A DNA stretch of 64,000 nt from Bacteroidota bacterium (GTDB lineage: Bacteria; Bacteroidota; Bacteroidia; Chitinophagales; Chitinophagaceae), in the NCBI GenBank assembly GCA_023423405.1, contig JAFAFR010000098.1, forward strand, positions 1 through 64,000. The letters run 5' to 3'. The translations under genes were made by a program, and so were the position numbers. The notes beneath the pieces were generated by a model. The model was given only the letters and a program-made list of their open reading frames with translations. It had not been told where the DNA came from and did not search any database. Of the stretch, positions 43,443 to 52,120 are shown piece after piece; within the stretch, counting starts at the first letter, position 1, and each line of letters opens with the position of its first letter.

Positions 43443-45155
43443 ATGGGTTATTTGAATACAAAAGGCCAGGAGGAGAGAAGTTTTGATGCCATCGTGATCG
43501 GTTCGGGCATCAGTGGGGGATGGGCTGCCAAAGAGTTTACTGAAAAGGGATTGAATACCCTGGTGCTGGAAAGAGGCCGAGACGTGAAACATCTTAAAGA
43601 CTATCCTACCACCAATAAAATGCCCTGGGAATTTGAACACCGGGGACAGTTGACCGACGAAATAGTGAAAGAGAATCCGGTGGCCAGCAGGTGTTATGCT
43701 TTCCGCGAAGATGCGCTTCATTTTTTTGTGAAGGACAAGGAACATCCCTACGTGCAGGACAAACCCTTCGACTGGATCAGGGGTTACCAGGTGGGTGGGA
43801 AATCGCTTCTGTGGGCCCGCCAAACGCAGCGCTGGAGCGACTTTGATTTCACCGGCCCTGCACGCGACGGCTTTGTGGTCGACTGGCCCATCCGGTACAA
43901 AGACCTGGCGCCCTGGTACAGCTACGTGGAGAAATTCGCCGGCATCAGCGGCAATAGGGACGGACTTCCCCAACTGCCCGACGGCGAGTTTTTGCCCGCA
44001 ATGGAACTGAACTGCGTGGAGAAATATTTCAGCGAGCAGATGAAATCGGTTTATAAAGGAACGCGCCCGGTGATCATAGGAAGGGCAGCGCACCTGACCA
44101 GTCCGCAGCAGGTACATTTCGACCAGGGCCGCGCCAAATGCCAGCACCGCGATCTCTGCCAGCGCGGTTGCCCCTTCGGTGGTTATTTCAGCAGCAATGC
44201 TTCCACCATTCCCTGGGCGCTGAAAACAGGCCGCCTCACGCTGCAACCCAATGCTGTTGTGCACTCCATCATTTACGACGATAAAAAAGGAAAAGCCACC
44301 GGTGTTCGTGTGATCGATGCCGTTAGCAAGACAGCCACTGAATATTTTGCGCCGGTGATCTTCGTTAACGCGGCGGCGCTGAACACCAACCTCATCCTGC
44401 TGAACTCGGTATCGGGGCGCTTTCCTGCCGGCCTCGGCAACGACAATGGATTGCTGGGCAAATACGTGGCTTTCCACAACTACCGGGCACGCATAAGCGG
44501 AAAATACGAAGGCTTTCCCGACAGCACCACCGAAGGCCGTCGCCCCAACAGCGGTTATATTCCCCGGTTTCGCAACCTGCACCGCCAGGAGACAGATTTC
44601 CTGCGCGGCTATGCTGCCGGCTTCGGCGCCTATCGCCCCAACCAGCCTGTTACGGGCTGGGGTGAGGAACTGAAAAAACAACTGGCCGCCCCCACACCCG
44701 GCGTTTGGGAAGTAGGTTCGCACATGATGGGAGAAACCATTCCCAAAGAAAGCGGCCGCGTTTTTCTCGATCCGGACAAGAAAGACGAATGGGGCATGCC
44801 ACTGCTGCACACCGACATCGGTTACGACGACAACGATGAAAAAATGGTGAAGGACTACCTGGAACAGGTAAGCGAAATGTTTGAGAAAGCCGGCTTTACG
44901 GATATCAAACAGACCGACTCCAAACAGGCGCCCGGACTGGATATACACGAAATGGGCGGGGTGCGGATGGGAAAAAATCCCAGGACCTCCCTGCTCAACG
45001 AATGGAACCAGTTACACCAGTGCAAAAACGTGTATGTGACCGATGGGGCTTGTATGACTTCCACCGGCACGCAGAATCCATCGCTTACCTATATGGCGCT
45101 CACCGCAAGGGCGGTAGACCATGCCGTAGGGGAAATGAAGAAAAGAAACCTGTAG
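43443..45155 (+). CDS. GMC-family oxidoreductase (sugar dehydrogenase type)
   Basis: 570 residues. FAD-dependent. IVIGSGISGGWAAKEFTEKG near residue 15 is the nucleotide-binding loop; ESRVFLD-like FAD contacts and GMC C-terminal NPSLTYMALTARAVDH close the fold. The CQHRDLCQRGCPFGG stretch (about residue 237-251) has the Cys-rich element of the gluconate/glucoside dehydrogenase group. Periplasmic partner of the small subunit encoded 3 bp upstream; likely oxidises a sugar or glycoside hydroxyl. Whether C1, C2 or C3 is oxidised cannot be told from sequence. EcsC-family gene follows after 3 bp. Confidence 0.92.
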   Translation: MGYLNTKGQEERSFDAIVIGSGISGGWAAKEFTEKGLNTLVLERGRDVKHLKDYPTTNKMPWEFEHRGQLTDEIVKENPVASRCYAFREDALHFFVKDKEHPYVQDKPFDWIRGYQVGGKSLLWARQTQRWSDFDFTGPARDGFVVDWPIRYKDLAPWYSYVEKFAGISGNRDGLPQLPDGEFLPAMELNCVEKYFSEQMKSVYKGTRPVIIGRAAHLTSPQQVHFDQGRAKCQHRDLCQRGCPFGGYFSSNASTIPWALKTGRLTLQPNAVVHSIIYDDKKGKATGVRVIDAVSKTATEYFAPVIFVNAAALNTNLILLNSVSGRFPAGLGNDNGLLGKYVAFHNYRARISGKYEGFPDSTTEGRRPNSGYIPRFRNLHRQETDFLRGYAAGFGAYRPNQPVTGWGEELKKQLAAPTPGVWEVGSHMMGETIPKESGRVFLDPDKKDEWGMPLLHTDIGYDDNDEKMVKDYLEQVSEMFEKAGFTDIKQTDSKQAPGLDIHEMGGVRMGKNPRTSLLNEWNQLHQCKNVYVTDGACMTSTGTQNPSLTYMALTARAVDHAVGEMKKRNL

Positions 45156-45158
45156 GGT

Positions 45159-45872
45159 ATGTCGGCATATGAAACCAGGGCAAGAGCTGAAATGCATATC
45201 TGGCAGTTGAAGATGCAGCAGCCCCCCGGTGTTTTTCAACGGCTGTCGCGTAAAGTGCAAACGCGCATCAATTCGTATGTCCCCGAAAAAGTGCACGCGG
45301 CCATCACAGCTACCATTCGCGAAATGGTGCGGGCGGTATTGTTTGGCGCCCGTTTTACCAGCGGATCGGTACTGCAAACCAACTCCTTTATTGTACGCGA
45401 AGCCGCCGTACGCGATCGCATTAAATTTTACCGCAACACGGCCGCGCTCGAAGGCGGACTTACCGGCGCCGGCGGTTTCCTGGCCGGACTGGCCGATTTT
45501 CCGCTCCTGCTGGCCATCAAGATCAAAATGCTTTTTGAAATTGCTTCACTCTATGGTTTTGATGTGAACGACTACAAAGAACGGGTGTATATCCTCCACA
45601 TTTTTGAACTGGCGTTTTCAAGCCCCATGCACCGCGCCCGGATTTTTGAACGCATCCACAACTGGAAGGAAACAAGCGCAGCCCTGCCCAATGACCTGCA
45701 GGCATTTGAATGGCGAAACTTCCAGCAGGAGTACCGCGACTACCTCGATATCGCAAAGATGGTGCAGTTGATACCGGTCATCGGTGCGCCGGTGGGACTC
45801 GTCGTAAACTACCGGCTCCTGCGGCTCCTGGGCGATACGGCCATGAATGCCTACCGGATGCGGTTGCTCTAG
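45159..45872 (+). CDS. EcsC family protein
   Basis: 237 residues, cytoplasmic, with an EcsC domain over most of its length: LSRKVQTRINSYVPEKVH, TGAGGFLAGLADFPLLLAIKIKMLFEIASLYGF and GAPVGLVVNYRLL are typical hydrophobic blocks. EcsC proteins are linked to ABC export and lipids in Bacillus, without a defined activity. It follows the dehydrogenase gene by 3 bp on the same strand and may be in the same transcript, although its job there is not clear. Its stop lies 57 bp before the convergent ConA-like gene. Confidence 0.88.
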   Translation: MSAYETRARAEMHIWQLKMQQPPGVFQRLSRKVQTRINSYVPEKVHAAITATIREMVRAVLFGARFTSGSVLQTNSFIVREAAVRDRIKFYRNTAALEGGLTGAGGFLAGLADFPLLLAIKIKMLFEIASLYGFDVNDYKERVYILHIFELAFSSPMHRARIFERIHNWKETSAALPNDLQAFEWRNFQQEYRDYLDIAKMVQLIPVIGAPVGLVVNYRLLRLLGDTAMNAYRMRLL

Positions 45873-45928
45873 ACCGTTATATGCCTATGTGATGATCGCT
45901 GTATGGCGTATCTGCCGGCGTTGTCACT

Positions 45929-46567
45929 TCAGGGCCGGCTGACCTCCACGCCGCTCGCCGTGCCTTCTTCCATGGTGTTGGCATCGTGACTGCAAATGAA
46001 GAGCCCGGCAAGAATCGTTTTTTTCCATCCCGGCATTTCATGCTGGCCCACCAGTTGAAGGGCTTCGCCGGGGCCGGCGGCCCGCATGATGAACAAATTG
46101 CCTTTTCGCTCCAGTTGAAGACGTTCCACATTTTTGTGCGGGTAAAAGATCTCGTCTTCGGGGTCGCGCATGGAGTCGCCCTGCATCCGCCGCCATTGCA
46201 ACACCGTTAGGCCGTCGCCGTGCAGGGTAGCGCTTATATGCGCCGCATTGTCCCTGCCGGATTCCCGGGCCATCCAGCCTATTTTGCGGTGCGCATTCTT
46301 TCCGTTGCCCAATAGGGTGAGCCTTGCCGTTAGTTTGAAATCGCCTTGCAGCGAATCGTAACAATAATGAAACTCGTCGCGGTCGAACCAGATATTATAA
46401 CCGCCACCTTTCAAATGATAGGTATTGGTTTTTTCGTCGAAGCTGCTCGATCCTTTCACCGCTGGCTTACCGATGTCTGCTGCAAACCGGAAAATGCCCA
46501 TGTTTTTGGGCGGGCTGGCCGGAATCAGCGCCAGGCTGCAGGTTATGATCAGCAGCAATACTTTCAT
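45929..46567 (-). CDS. Secreted ConA-like (DUF1349-type) protein
   Basis: 212 residues with a signal peptide (MKVLLLIITCSLALIPAS). A single beta-sandwich is suggested by alternating strands: YHLKGGGYNIWFDRDEFHYCY, DFKLTARLTLL, KIGWMARESGRDNAAHISATLHGDG, LQLERKGNLFIMRA. This is the layout of the DUF1349 or concanavalin-like lamin-type domains often found in sugar-processing clusters, where it may bind or hydrolyse a sugar derivative. Catalytic residues cannot be named. It lies one base behind the sugar isomerase gene on the same strand, so the two are co-transcribed. Confidence 0.75.
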   Translation of the reverse strand: MKVLLLIITCSLALIPASPPKNMGIFRFAADIGKPAVKGSSSFDEKTNTYHLKGGGYNIWFDRDEFHYCYDSLQGDFKLTARLTLLGNGKNAHRKIGWMARESGRDNAAHISATLHGDGLTVLQWRRMQGDSMRDPEDEIFYPHKNVERLQLERKGNLFIMRAAGPGEALQLVGQHEMPGWKKTILAGLFICSHDANTMEEGTASGVEVSRP

Positions 46568-46568
46568 G

Positions 46569-47402
46569 TCAGAGCGCTTGCAGGTATTTCAGGTTATACT
46601 GTATGGCATCCAGGGGTTGCATGCTGTATTCTTCCTGTTCAATAAAATAATATTTGAGTCCCGATGCATTTGCATGGTCCAGGATATTTTTAATGGGAAG
46701 GCTGCCTTTCCCGAATTCGGTGCTCCGCTTCTCCGCAATGTTGAGGTCTTTCAGGTGCCAGAGCGGGAATCTGCCGGGATATTTTTCAAAATAGTCGAGC
46801 GGACTGAACCCCGATCCCAGTACCCAGGCCAGGTCCAGTTCCATATGCACCAGTTTGGGATCGCTGTGCTCCAGCAGCAGGTTGTACAGGGGAACGCCGT
46901 TGTATTTTTCAAATTCGAAATCGTGGTTGTGGTAACCAAATTTGATGCCGCGCTTCATTGCTTCCTCACCGGCCTTGTTGAACCGCTCCGCCACTTTCTT
47001 ATAAGTGTCGGGTGTTTGGTCGGCAAAAGCAAAGCTGGAGCAGATAAGGTATTCCTGGCCGCTCTCGGCAGCCTGGTCCAGGATTTCGGGCCATTTGTCG
47101 TTCAGCGGAACATGGCCGCTGCGCAGGGTCATACCCAGGTCGGAACAAATGGTTTTCATTTCCTTCGGGCTGAGCCCATAATAATATCCTTTGGTGCTGG
47201 CCGCAGATTCAATTTGCCTGATGCCTATTTTGGCAAGGGCTTTCAGCGTGCCCGTTGCATTGGCCAGCATGTCTTCACGCACGCTGTACAACTGCACGCC
47301 TGCGTTTAATTCTTTTTTGACATCTTTCAAAAGGGTGGGAAGCAGCAAACTGCCCATGGTATAATAACCAGTCTGTTGTAAAAAGGATCGCCTGCTCTGC
47401 AT
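46569..47402 (-). CDS. Sugar phosphate isomerase/epimerase-like protein (exported)
   Basis: 277 residues from the ATG at 47402: MQSRRSFLQQTGYYTMGS is a twin-arginine signal (SRRSFL), so the TIM-barrel enzyme is exported. AP endonuclease 2-like barrel with LYSVREDML, IRQIESA, FGYHNHDFEFEK (His, Glu metal ligands), HMELDLAWVLG (Glu, Asp) and WHLKDLN. In relatives this enzyme acts on keto-sugars or as 3-dehydro-glycoside eliminase/epimerase. The ConA-like gene follows one base downstream. A long in-frame stretch upstream (to 47495) is not used because the twin-arginine start is clear. Confidence 0.9.
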   Translation of the reverse strand: MQSRRSFLQQTGYYTMGSLLLPTLLKDVKKELNAGVQLYSVREDMLANATGTLKALAKIGIRQIESAASTKGYYYGLSPKEMKTICSDLGMTLRSGHVPLNDKWPEILDQAAESGQEYLICSSFAFADQTPDTYKKVAERFNKAGEEAMKRGIKFGYHNHDFEFEKYNGVPLYNLLLEHSDPKLVHMELDLAWVLGSGFSPLDYFEKYPGRFPLWHLKDLNIAEKRSTEFGKGSLPIKNILDHANASGLKYYFIEQEEYSMQPLDAIQYNLKYLQAL

Positions 47403-47555
47403 ACAATATCGTTTTGGGATAGAACTTAAATTTAAATCCTTCCTGCGATACAAGTGATGAAAATTTAGCAATTGCCGGTATTGTTTTGCCAACACAGTAG
47501 GGAACGATGGTATTTCGGCCCCGTACCTTTATTTTGTTGGGGATAATTCTTTACC

Positions 47556-48686
47556 ATGAAAGCATACCCGCTTTGTTTTTCACTGCTGCTGTTCTGTGTT
47601 TTCGCTGCGGCGCAAAAGGGCATTACGCTGATAGATCCCGCCGCCACTCCTGAAACCAGGGCGGCTGCCGGCAAGCTGAAAAACCTGTCTGCGAAACATA
47701 TTCTCTTCGGACACCAGCACGCCACCGAATATGGGCATGGCTGGAGCGGCGACGAAAATCGTTCCGATGTAAAATCGGTCACGGGGTCGCATCCCGCTGT
47801 GATAGGAGTGGACCTGATGGGACTTTCCGGCCTGCCCGAAGACCAGGTGGAAGCCAATTACCGGGCGCTTGTAAAAAATATAACGGACACCTATAACCGT
47901 GGCGGCATCACCACCCTGGCCTGGCATTTTTCCAACCCCGTTTCTCCCGGCGGATTTTACTGGAAGGATTCCGTATCGGCAAAAGCCGTGAAAGACATCA
48001 TCCCCGGCGGCAGCCACCACCAACAATACAAAGCCATCCTGGCAAAAATCGCTTCCCTCGCCAAATCCGTGCGGGGAAAGGACGGCAGCCTGGCGCCGCT
48101 GATCTTCAGGCCCTACCACGAATTCGACGGCGACTGGTTCTGGTGGGGGCGTTCACACTGCACGCGCGAAGAATTCACCGGCCTCTGGCGTTTCACCGTA
48201 AGCTACCTGCGCGACAGCCTGCAGGTGCATAATTTCATCTATGCCTTTTCTCCCGATAACAGGTTCAGCAGCGAAAGCGAATACCTCGACCGCTATCCAG
48301 GCAATGAATGGGTGGATATGGTGGGCATGGACAACTACGGCGATTTTGGAAGAGAGGGCAAATACAACCTGGAAGCGGGTTTGAAAAAGCTGCAGATCGT
48401 TTCTGACTATGCAAAAAAGAAAGGCAAACTGGCGGCGTTTACGGAAACGGGACTGGAATCCATCCCCAATACCCAATGGTGGACGGACGTGCTGCTGAAA
48501 ACACTGAAGACAATGGGGCTGGAGCTTTCCTATGTATTGGTTTGGCGAAACGATACCAGGAACCCCACCCACTATTATGCACCTTTTCCCGGACAGTCCA
48601 GCGCGCCTGATTTCATCCGTTTCTACCGCGATCCTTTTACCCTCTTCGAATCCGATCTCCGGGGTTCCATGCAATTGTACCGGTAG
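47556..48686 (+). CDS. Glycoside hydrolase family 26 beta-mannanase
   Basis: 376 residues with a signal peptide (MKAYPLCFSLLLFCVFAAAQ). GH26 barrel; HILFGHQHATEYGHGWSG is the first family block, RPYHEFDGDWFWWGR carries the general acid/base Glu189 and FTETGLES the nucleophile Glu297. Cuts beta-1,4-mannan or glucomannan by a retaining mechanism. No SusC/SusD pair or other mannan genes are beside it, so it is an isolated enzyme rather than part of a mannan locus; it sits next to, but opposite to, the sugar isomerase gene. Confidence 0.93.
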   Translation: MKAYPLCFSLLLFCVFAAAQKGITLIDPAATPETRAAAGKLKNLSAKHILFGHQHATEYGHGWSGDENRSDVKSVTGSHPAVIGVDLMGLSGLPEDQVEANYRALVKNITDTYNRGGITTLAWHFSNPVSPGGFYWKDSVSAKAVKDIIPGGSHHQQYKAILAKIASLAKSVRGKDGSLAPLIFRPYHEFDGDWFWWGRSHCTREEFTGLWRFTVSYLRDSLQVHNFIYAFSPDNRFSSESEYLDRYPGNEWVDMVGMDNYGDFGREGKYNLEAGLKKLQIVSDYAKKKGKLAAFTETGLESIPNTQWWTDVLLKTLKTMGLELSYVLVWRNDTRNPTHYYAPFPGQSSAPDFIRFYRDPFTLFESDLRGSMQLYR

Positions 48687-48739
48687 CGCTGGCGTTCATT
48701 TCCGGCAATTGCGTAAAATTGCAGTTTATAAGTCCCTTT

Positions 48740-49756
48740 TTGGAAGAGATCCCGAATCTATACATGCACCGCTGCCTGGAGTTGGCCGCCCTGGGCGCCG
48801 GTCGGGTTGCGCCCAATCCCATGGTGGGCGCTGTACTGGTACACAACCAGCGCATTCTTGGGGAAGGGTATCACCGGCAATACGGGCAGCCGCATGCAGA
48901 GGTGAATTGCCTCGCTGCCGTGCAGCCTGCCGACCAGCATTTGATGGAACAGGCCACGATGTATGTTTCCCTCGAACCCTGCGCGCATTTTGGAAAAACA
49001 CCGCCCTGCGCAGACCTGATTTTGCAGCACCGGATCCCCCGCGTGGTGATCGCCTGCAGGGACCCCTTTCCGGCCGTGGATGGAAAAGGAATGGAAAAAC
49101 TGAAAGCCGGCGGCGTGGAAGTGGTAACCGGCGTAATGGAAAAGGAAGGCCGTTTTCTGAACCGGCGCTTTTTTCATTTTCATGAAAAGAAAAGACCCTG
49201 GGTGATCCTGAAATGGGCGCAATCGGCCAACGGCTGCGTGGCGGAAGCAAACAGGCAACCCATGCGCATCAGTCATCCGCTGACCGATCGCCTCGTTCAC
49301 CGCTGGCGGAGTGAGGAAGCAGCCATCGCCATCGGCAGCCATACAGCAGGGATCGACAACCCATCCCTCACCACGCGGTTATGGCCTGGGAAAAACCCTA
49401 CGCGCGTGGTCTTCGACAGAAGCGGCACACTGGAAAAAAAAGGAAATCTCTTTTCCGCCGAAGCGCCCACGCTGGTGCTGGAAGGACCTGCCTGCGATCC
49501 GCTTGCCGCAATGGAAGAATTGTACCGGCAGCGCATCCTCTCCATTTTGGTGGAAGGCGGACCCTTGCTGCAGCAGTCTTTTATAGACGCCGGCTGCTGG
49601 GATGAAATAAGGATCATCACCAACCAGGAAATGGTGGTCCCCGAAGGCTATGCCGCACCGCAGGTGAGAACAGGCCACTTATGGAAACAGGAAATTATTG
49701 GAACCGACAGGATTGAATACTACCATGCAGCAGAAAACATTTTACCAGAGCATTGA
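48740..49756 (+). CDS. ribD: Riboflavin biosynthesis protein RibD (deaminase/reductase)
   Basis: About 338 residues. Start is uncertain: the TTG at 48740 gives MEEIPNLYMHRCLELAALG, which matches other RibD N-termini where a Tyr precedes the conserved Met; alternatives are TTG at 48719 and ATG at 48764. N-terminal zinc deaminase with PHAEVNCLAA (His, Glu) and EPCAHFGKTPPCADLI (two Cys), then the reductase domain from about residue 145 with WVILKWAQSANGCVAE, ISHPLTDRLVHRWRSEE and LVEGGPLLQQSFIDAG. Second and third steps of riboflavin synthesis. The IMPACT-family gene starts inside its last 32 bases. Confidence 0.93.
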   Translation: MEEIPNLYMHRCLELAALGAGRVAPNPMVGAVLVHNQRILGEGYHRQYGQPHAEVNCLAAVQPADQHLMEQATMYVSLEPCAHFGKTPPCADLILQHRIPRVVIACRDPFPAVDGKGMEKLKAGGVEVVTGVMEKEGRFLNRRFFHFHEKKRPWVILKWAQSANGCVAEANRQPMRISHPLTDRLVHRWRSEEAAIAIGSHTAGIDNPSLTTRLWPGKNPTRVVFDRSGTLEKKGNLFSAEAPTLVLEGPACDPLAAMEELYRQRILSILVEGGPLLQQSFIDAGCWDEIRIITNQEMVVPEGYAAPQVRTGHLWKQEIIGTDRIEYYHAAENILPEH

Positions 49757-50336
49757 AAAGAAGGGGCAAGCCGAATTCAAGGACCGCGGCAGTAAGTTTA
49801 TCGGTTATGCCTTCCCGGTAGCGGATCCTGCGGAGTTCAAAGAAGAGCTCGGTCATATCAGGAAAGCACACCCGAAAGCCAGTCATTTCTGCTTCGCCTA
49901 TCGCATAGGTGCCGATGGTGCACAGTTCCGCAGCAACGACGACGGCGAACCTTCCGGCTCAGCGGGCAAGCCCATACTGGGACAAATCGACAGCAAGGAA
50001 CTCACCAATACGGCGGTGGTGGTGGTGCGGTATTTCGGCGGCAGCCTGCTGGGCGTACCGGGACTCATCAACGCCTATAAAACATGCACTTCGCTGGTGC
50101 TGCAAACGGTGCCCATTGTGCAGAAACCCGTGGAACGCATCTGCCGCCTGCAATTCGACTATACACTGATGAACGAGGTCATGATGATCCTCCGTTCCTG
50201 CAACTGCAGCATCATTAAACAGGAGGTGCAGTTGTTCTGCCTCTTCACCATCGGTATTCCGCTGAACCGGCTCGATGAAGTATTGTACCGCTTTCGCGAT
50301 CTTCACCAGGTAGAGCTGGAAATGGTACAGTCCTGA
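49725..50336 (+). CDS. IMPACT/YigZ family protein
   Basis: 203 residues from the ATG at 49725, which overlaps ribD by 32 bases. The N-terminal UPF0029 domain has KDRGSKFIGYAFPV, HFCFAYRIG, SNDDGEPSGSAGKPILGQI and VVVRYFGGSLLGVPGLINAYK, all typical of the YigZ family; the C-terminal third is the second, ferredoxin-like part. Function is not settled; eukaryotic IMPACT controls Gcn2, and bacterial copies may bind nucleic acid. Ends exactly where the convergent YdcF-like gene ends (no gap). Confidence 0.92.
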   Translation: MQQKTFYQSIEKKGQAEFKDRGSKFIGYAFPVADPAEFKEELGHIRKAHPKASHFCFAYRIGADGAQFRSNDDGEPSGSAGKPILGQIDSKELTNTAVVVVRYFGGSLLGVPGLINAYKTCTSLVLQTVPIVQKPVERICRLQFDYTLMNEVMMILRSCNCSIIKQEVQLFCLFTIGIPLNRLDEVLYRFRDLHQVELEMVQS

Positions 50337-51083
50337 CTACCGGGACCACCTGCCGGCCAGGTAAGCAGCCCATTCCTTCATCAACCTTCCCCAATTGCCG
50401 GGCAAATCGAGATCGGGCCAGATATAGCCATACCAGGGCTCGCGATTGCGGATCACCTCGTAATTACAGGGATACGGTATAACGGATAGGCCTACCCGTT
50501 GAAAGTCCTGCAGGCATCTGCGCATATGCATGGCCGAGGTAACCAGCAGGAGAGGGCCCTTCCATCCCATACTGTCGGCCAGCTTCTTGCTGTATACTGC
50601 ATTCTCCCTGGTGTTCCTGCTTCTGTCGTCTACCAATATTGCCGAAGAGTCGATGCCGTTGCGCAACAGCTCCTGCCGCAGGAACCAGGCTTCCGGCGGA
50701 TTCTCGCGATTCAGGAAACCATTGCCGCCCGTTACCAGTATGTGTTTCGTGCGTCCTTCATGACAGAGGCCGGCAGCCTGGATGAAACGGTCCGAGGCCC
50801 GGTTGAAAAATCCGCGGTTATGTATGTCGTAGGAAGCGAGTCCGCCGGGCAGGATCGCTGCCTCATAAGTGCCGGTAAGAGGCACTGGCGCTATCTCCCA
50901 GGCGCGATAGGCCCAACGGTACAGCAGCGGATTGGTGAACAGCAGCACCAGCACCATCCAGGATATGCCCAGTGTTCTTTTCCAGTTTTTTTTCCTCACC
51001 AGCAAAAAAGCTAATCCTGTTATCACCAGCCAGTTGGCCGGCGACAGCAGGAGGGTGATGATTTTAGCGAGAAGAAATTGCAT
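50337..51083 (-). CDS. YdcF/ElyC-family membrane protein (DUF218)
   Basis: 248 residues: two membrane helices at the start (about 2-27 and 36-56), then the DUF218 domain with AAILPGGLASYD, FIQAAGLCHEGRTKHILVTGGNG, SRNTRENAVYSKKL and LLLVTSAMHMRRCLQDFQRVGL. Relatives (ElyC, SanA) act in envelope polysaccharide metabolism or lipid-carrier recycling. A TATATTTA box (51094-51087, minus) ends 3 nt before the ATG. Divergent from the sigma-like gene with 44 bp between starts. Confidence 0.92.
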   Translation of the reverse strand: MQFLLAKIITLLLSPANWLVITGLAFLLVRKKNWKRTLGISWMVLVLLFTNPLLYRWAYRAWEIAPVPLTGTYEAAILPGGLASYDIHNRGFFNRASDRFIQAAGLCHEGRTKHILVTGGNGFLNRENPPEAWFLRQELLRNGIDSSAILVDDRSRNTRENAVYSKKLADSMGWKGPLLLVTSAMHMRRCLQDFQRVGLSVIPYPCNYEVIRNREPWYGYIWPDLDLPGNWGRLMKEWAAYLAGRWSR

Positions 51084-51127
51084 CCATAAATATAAGTTAT
51101 ATTAGAAGCCAGAATCAAAGACAGGCA

Positions 51128-51997
51128 TTGAACGCACTCTTACAATTGAACGCTGTTCTTCGCAGGGCAGCCGTACAGGACCGTACCGCACAGGAGCAAC
51201 TGTACCGGCTCTACCTGCCTTTTGTTACACAGATCGCACAACGATACGATCGTCCCGAAGCGACTGTGCTTCAGATTGTACAACAGAGTTTTCTCGAACT
51301 GTTTGCTTCGCTGGAAAATTTTGATCCGCATACCAACGGCTTCAAGGCATTCCTGAAACGCCTGGTAGTGAAGAACGGGTTGAAAGGGAAAAGTATCGTC
51401 TATATTCCAACCGTATTACCGGGCCTGCGCGAATGGAATCATTTTGATGGCGCCGCCACTGCAGCAGCGCTCAAAGCCCTGCCTGCGGGTGTTCACATGA
51501 TCATCCTGATGGTTGCCATGGAAGGTTTCACACTGCCGGAAGTGGCAACGCAAATGGCGGTGAAAGAGCCGCAGCGACTCCACGAACTAAGCCAGCTTGT
51601 ACAGGTGGTGCGCGACCACCAGCCGCTGATCCGCGAAAAAATAAAACAGATTCCCGTAACGTTGCCTGACCCGGAAGAAGGCTGGGAAACAATGGCCGCC
51701 ACGCTGGAAAAAAAAAGCGGCGCAGCGCCCGCGGTTGCAAAACCTGTAGCCGGCGAATCTGCAGCCGGAGAACCGCTGGCCGGAGGACCTGTTGCTGAAG
51801 AACTTCTTGCTGAAGAGACCATTGTCGAAGAGCCCGTTGTTGAAGAGTCATCGTCCGAAAGAACCTGGACGGGTTGGGCCTTCCTCCTTTTCCTCATTGC
51901 AGCTTCCCTGCTGATGTTGTACTGGAGTGGCATTTTCAGCGGCAACCTCATCCCTGCGCCCAAACCGCCCAGCAATTACAAGCCGCTAAAAAAATAG
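51128..51997 (+). CDS. Membrane-anchored sigma-70-like fusion protein
   Basis: 289 residues from a TTG at 51128, with no ATG in frame before residue 123. Residues 1-85 resemble ECF sigma region 2 (AAVQDRTAQEQLYRLYLPFVTQIAQ, VLQIVQQSFLELFASLENFDP, GFKAFLKRLVVKN). Residues 110-165 look like a worn region 4 (ALKALPAGVHMIILMVAMEGFTLPEVATQM) with a poor recognition helix. Then comes DPEEGWETMAATLEKK (Trp186), the type of motif that opens many Bacteroidota anti-sigma-like membrane proteins, a Glu/Ala-rich linker (about 195-240, repeated AGEPLAGG / AEELLAEE / VEEPVVEE units) and one membrane helix (about 248-270) with a short Pro/Lys tail. Function unknown. Confidence 0.7.
   Translation: MNALLQLNAVLRRAAVQDRTAQEQLYRLYLPFVTQIAQRYDRPEATVLQIVQQSFLELFASLENFDPHTNGFKAFLKRLVVKNGLKGKSIVYIPTVLPGLREWNHFDGAATAAALKALPAGVHMIILMVAMEGFTLPEVATQMAVKEPQRLHELSQLVQVVRDHQPLIREKIKQIPVTLPDPEEGWETMAATLEKKSGAAPAVAKPVAGESAAGEPLAGGPVAEELLAEETIVEEPVVEESSSERTWTGWAFLLFLIAASLLMLYWSGIFSGNLIPAPKPPSNYKPLKK
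51755..51850 (+). repeat. Low-complexity coding repeat (Ala/Glu linker)
   Basis: Short imperfect repeats of the types GCCGGAG and TTGCTGAAGA/TTGTTGAAGA encode the acidic linker of the sigma-like protein. Such repeats can gain or lose units by slippage, so the linker length may vary between strains. Confidence 0.6.
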
Positions 51998-52087
51998 GAC
52001 ATGCCGGCAGCCGGACCACGGCCCTTTCGCTGGCCCGCAGCCCTTGTCACCGGCGCCGCCGCTTCTTGTAATACAATAACAACCCGC

Positions 52088-52115
52088 AAAAAAAAGCGCC
52101 AGTTTGTACCGGCGC
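52088..52115 (-). terminator. Terminator downstream of the 3-hydroxyacyl-CoA dehydrogenase gene
   Basis: Minus strand: GCGCC (52115-52111), loop GGTACAAACT, GGCGC (52100-52096), then eight T (52095-52088). It lies about 155 bases beyond the dehydrogenase stop and implies a long 3' UTR. Confidence 0.7.
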
Positions 52116-52120
52116 AGGAC

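Noticed and set aside
42966..44948. 660-codon minus-strand frame opposite the GMC gene
   Set aside because: Antisense shadow; the plus-strand protein is a full, well-conserved enzyme.
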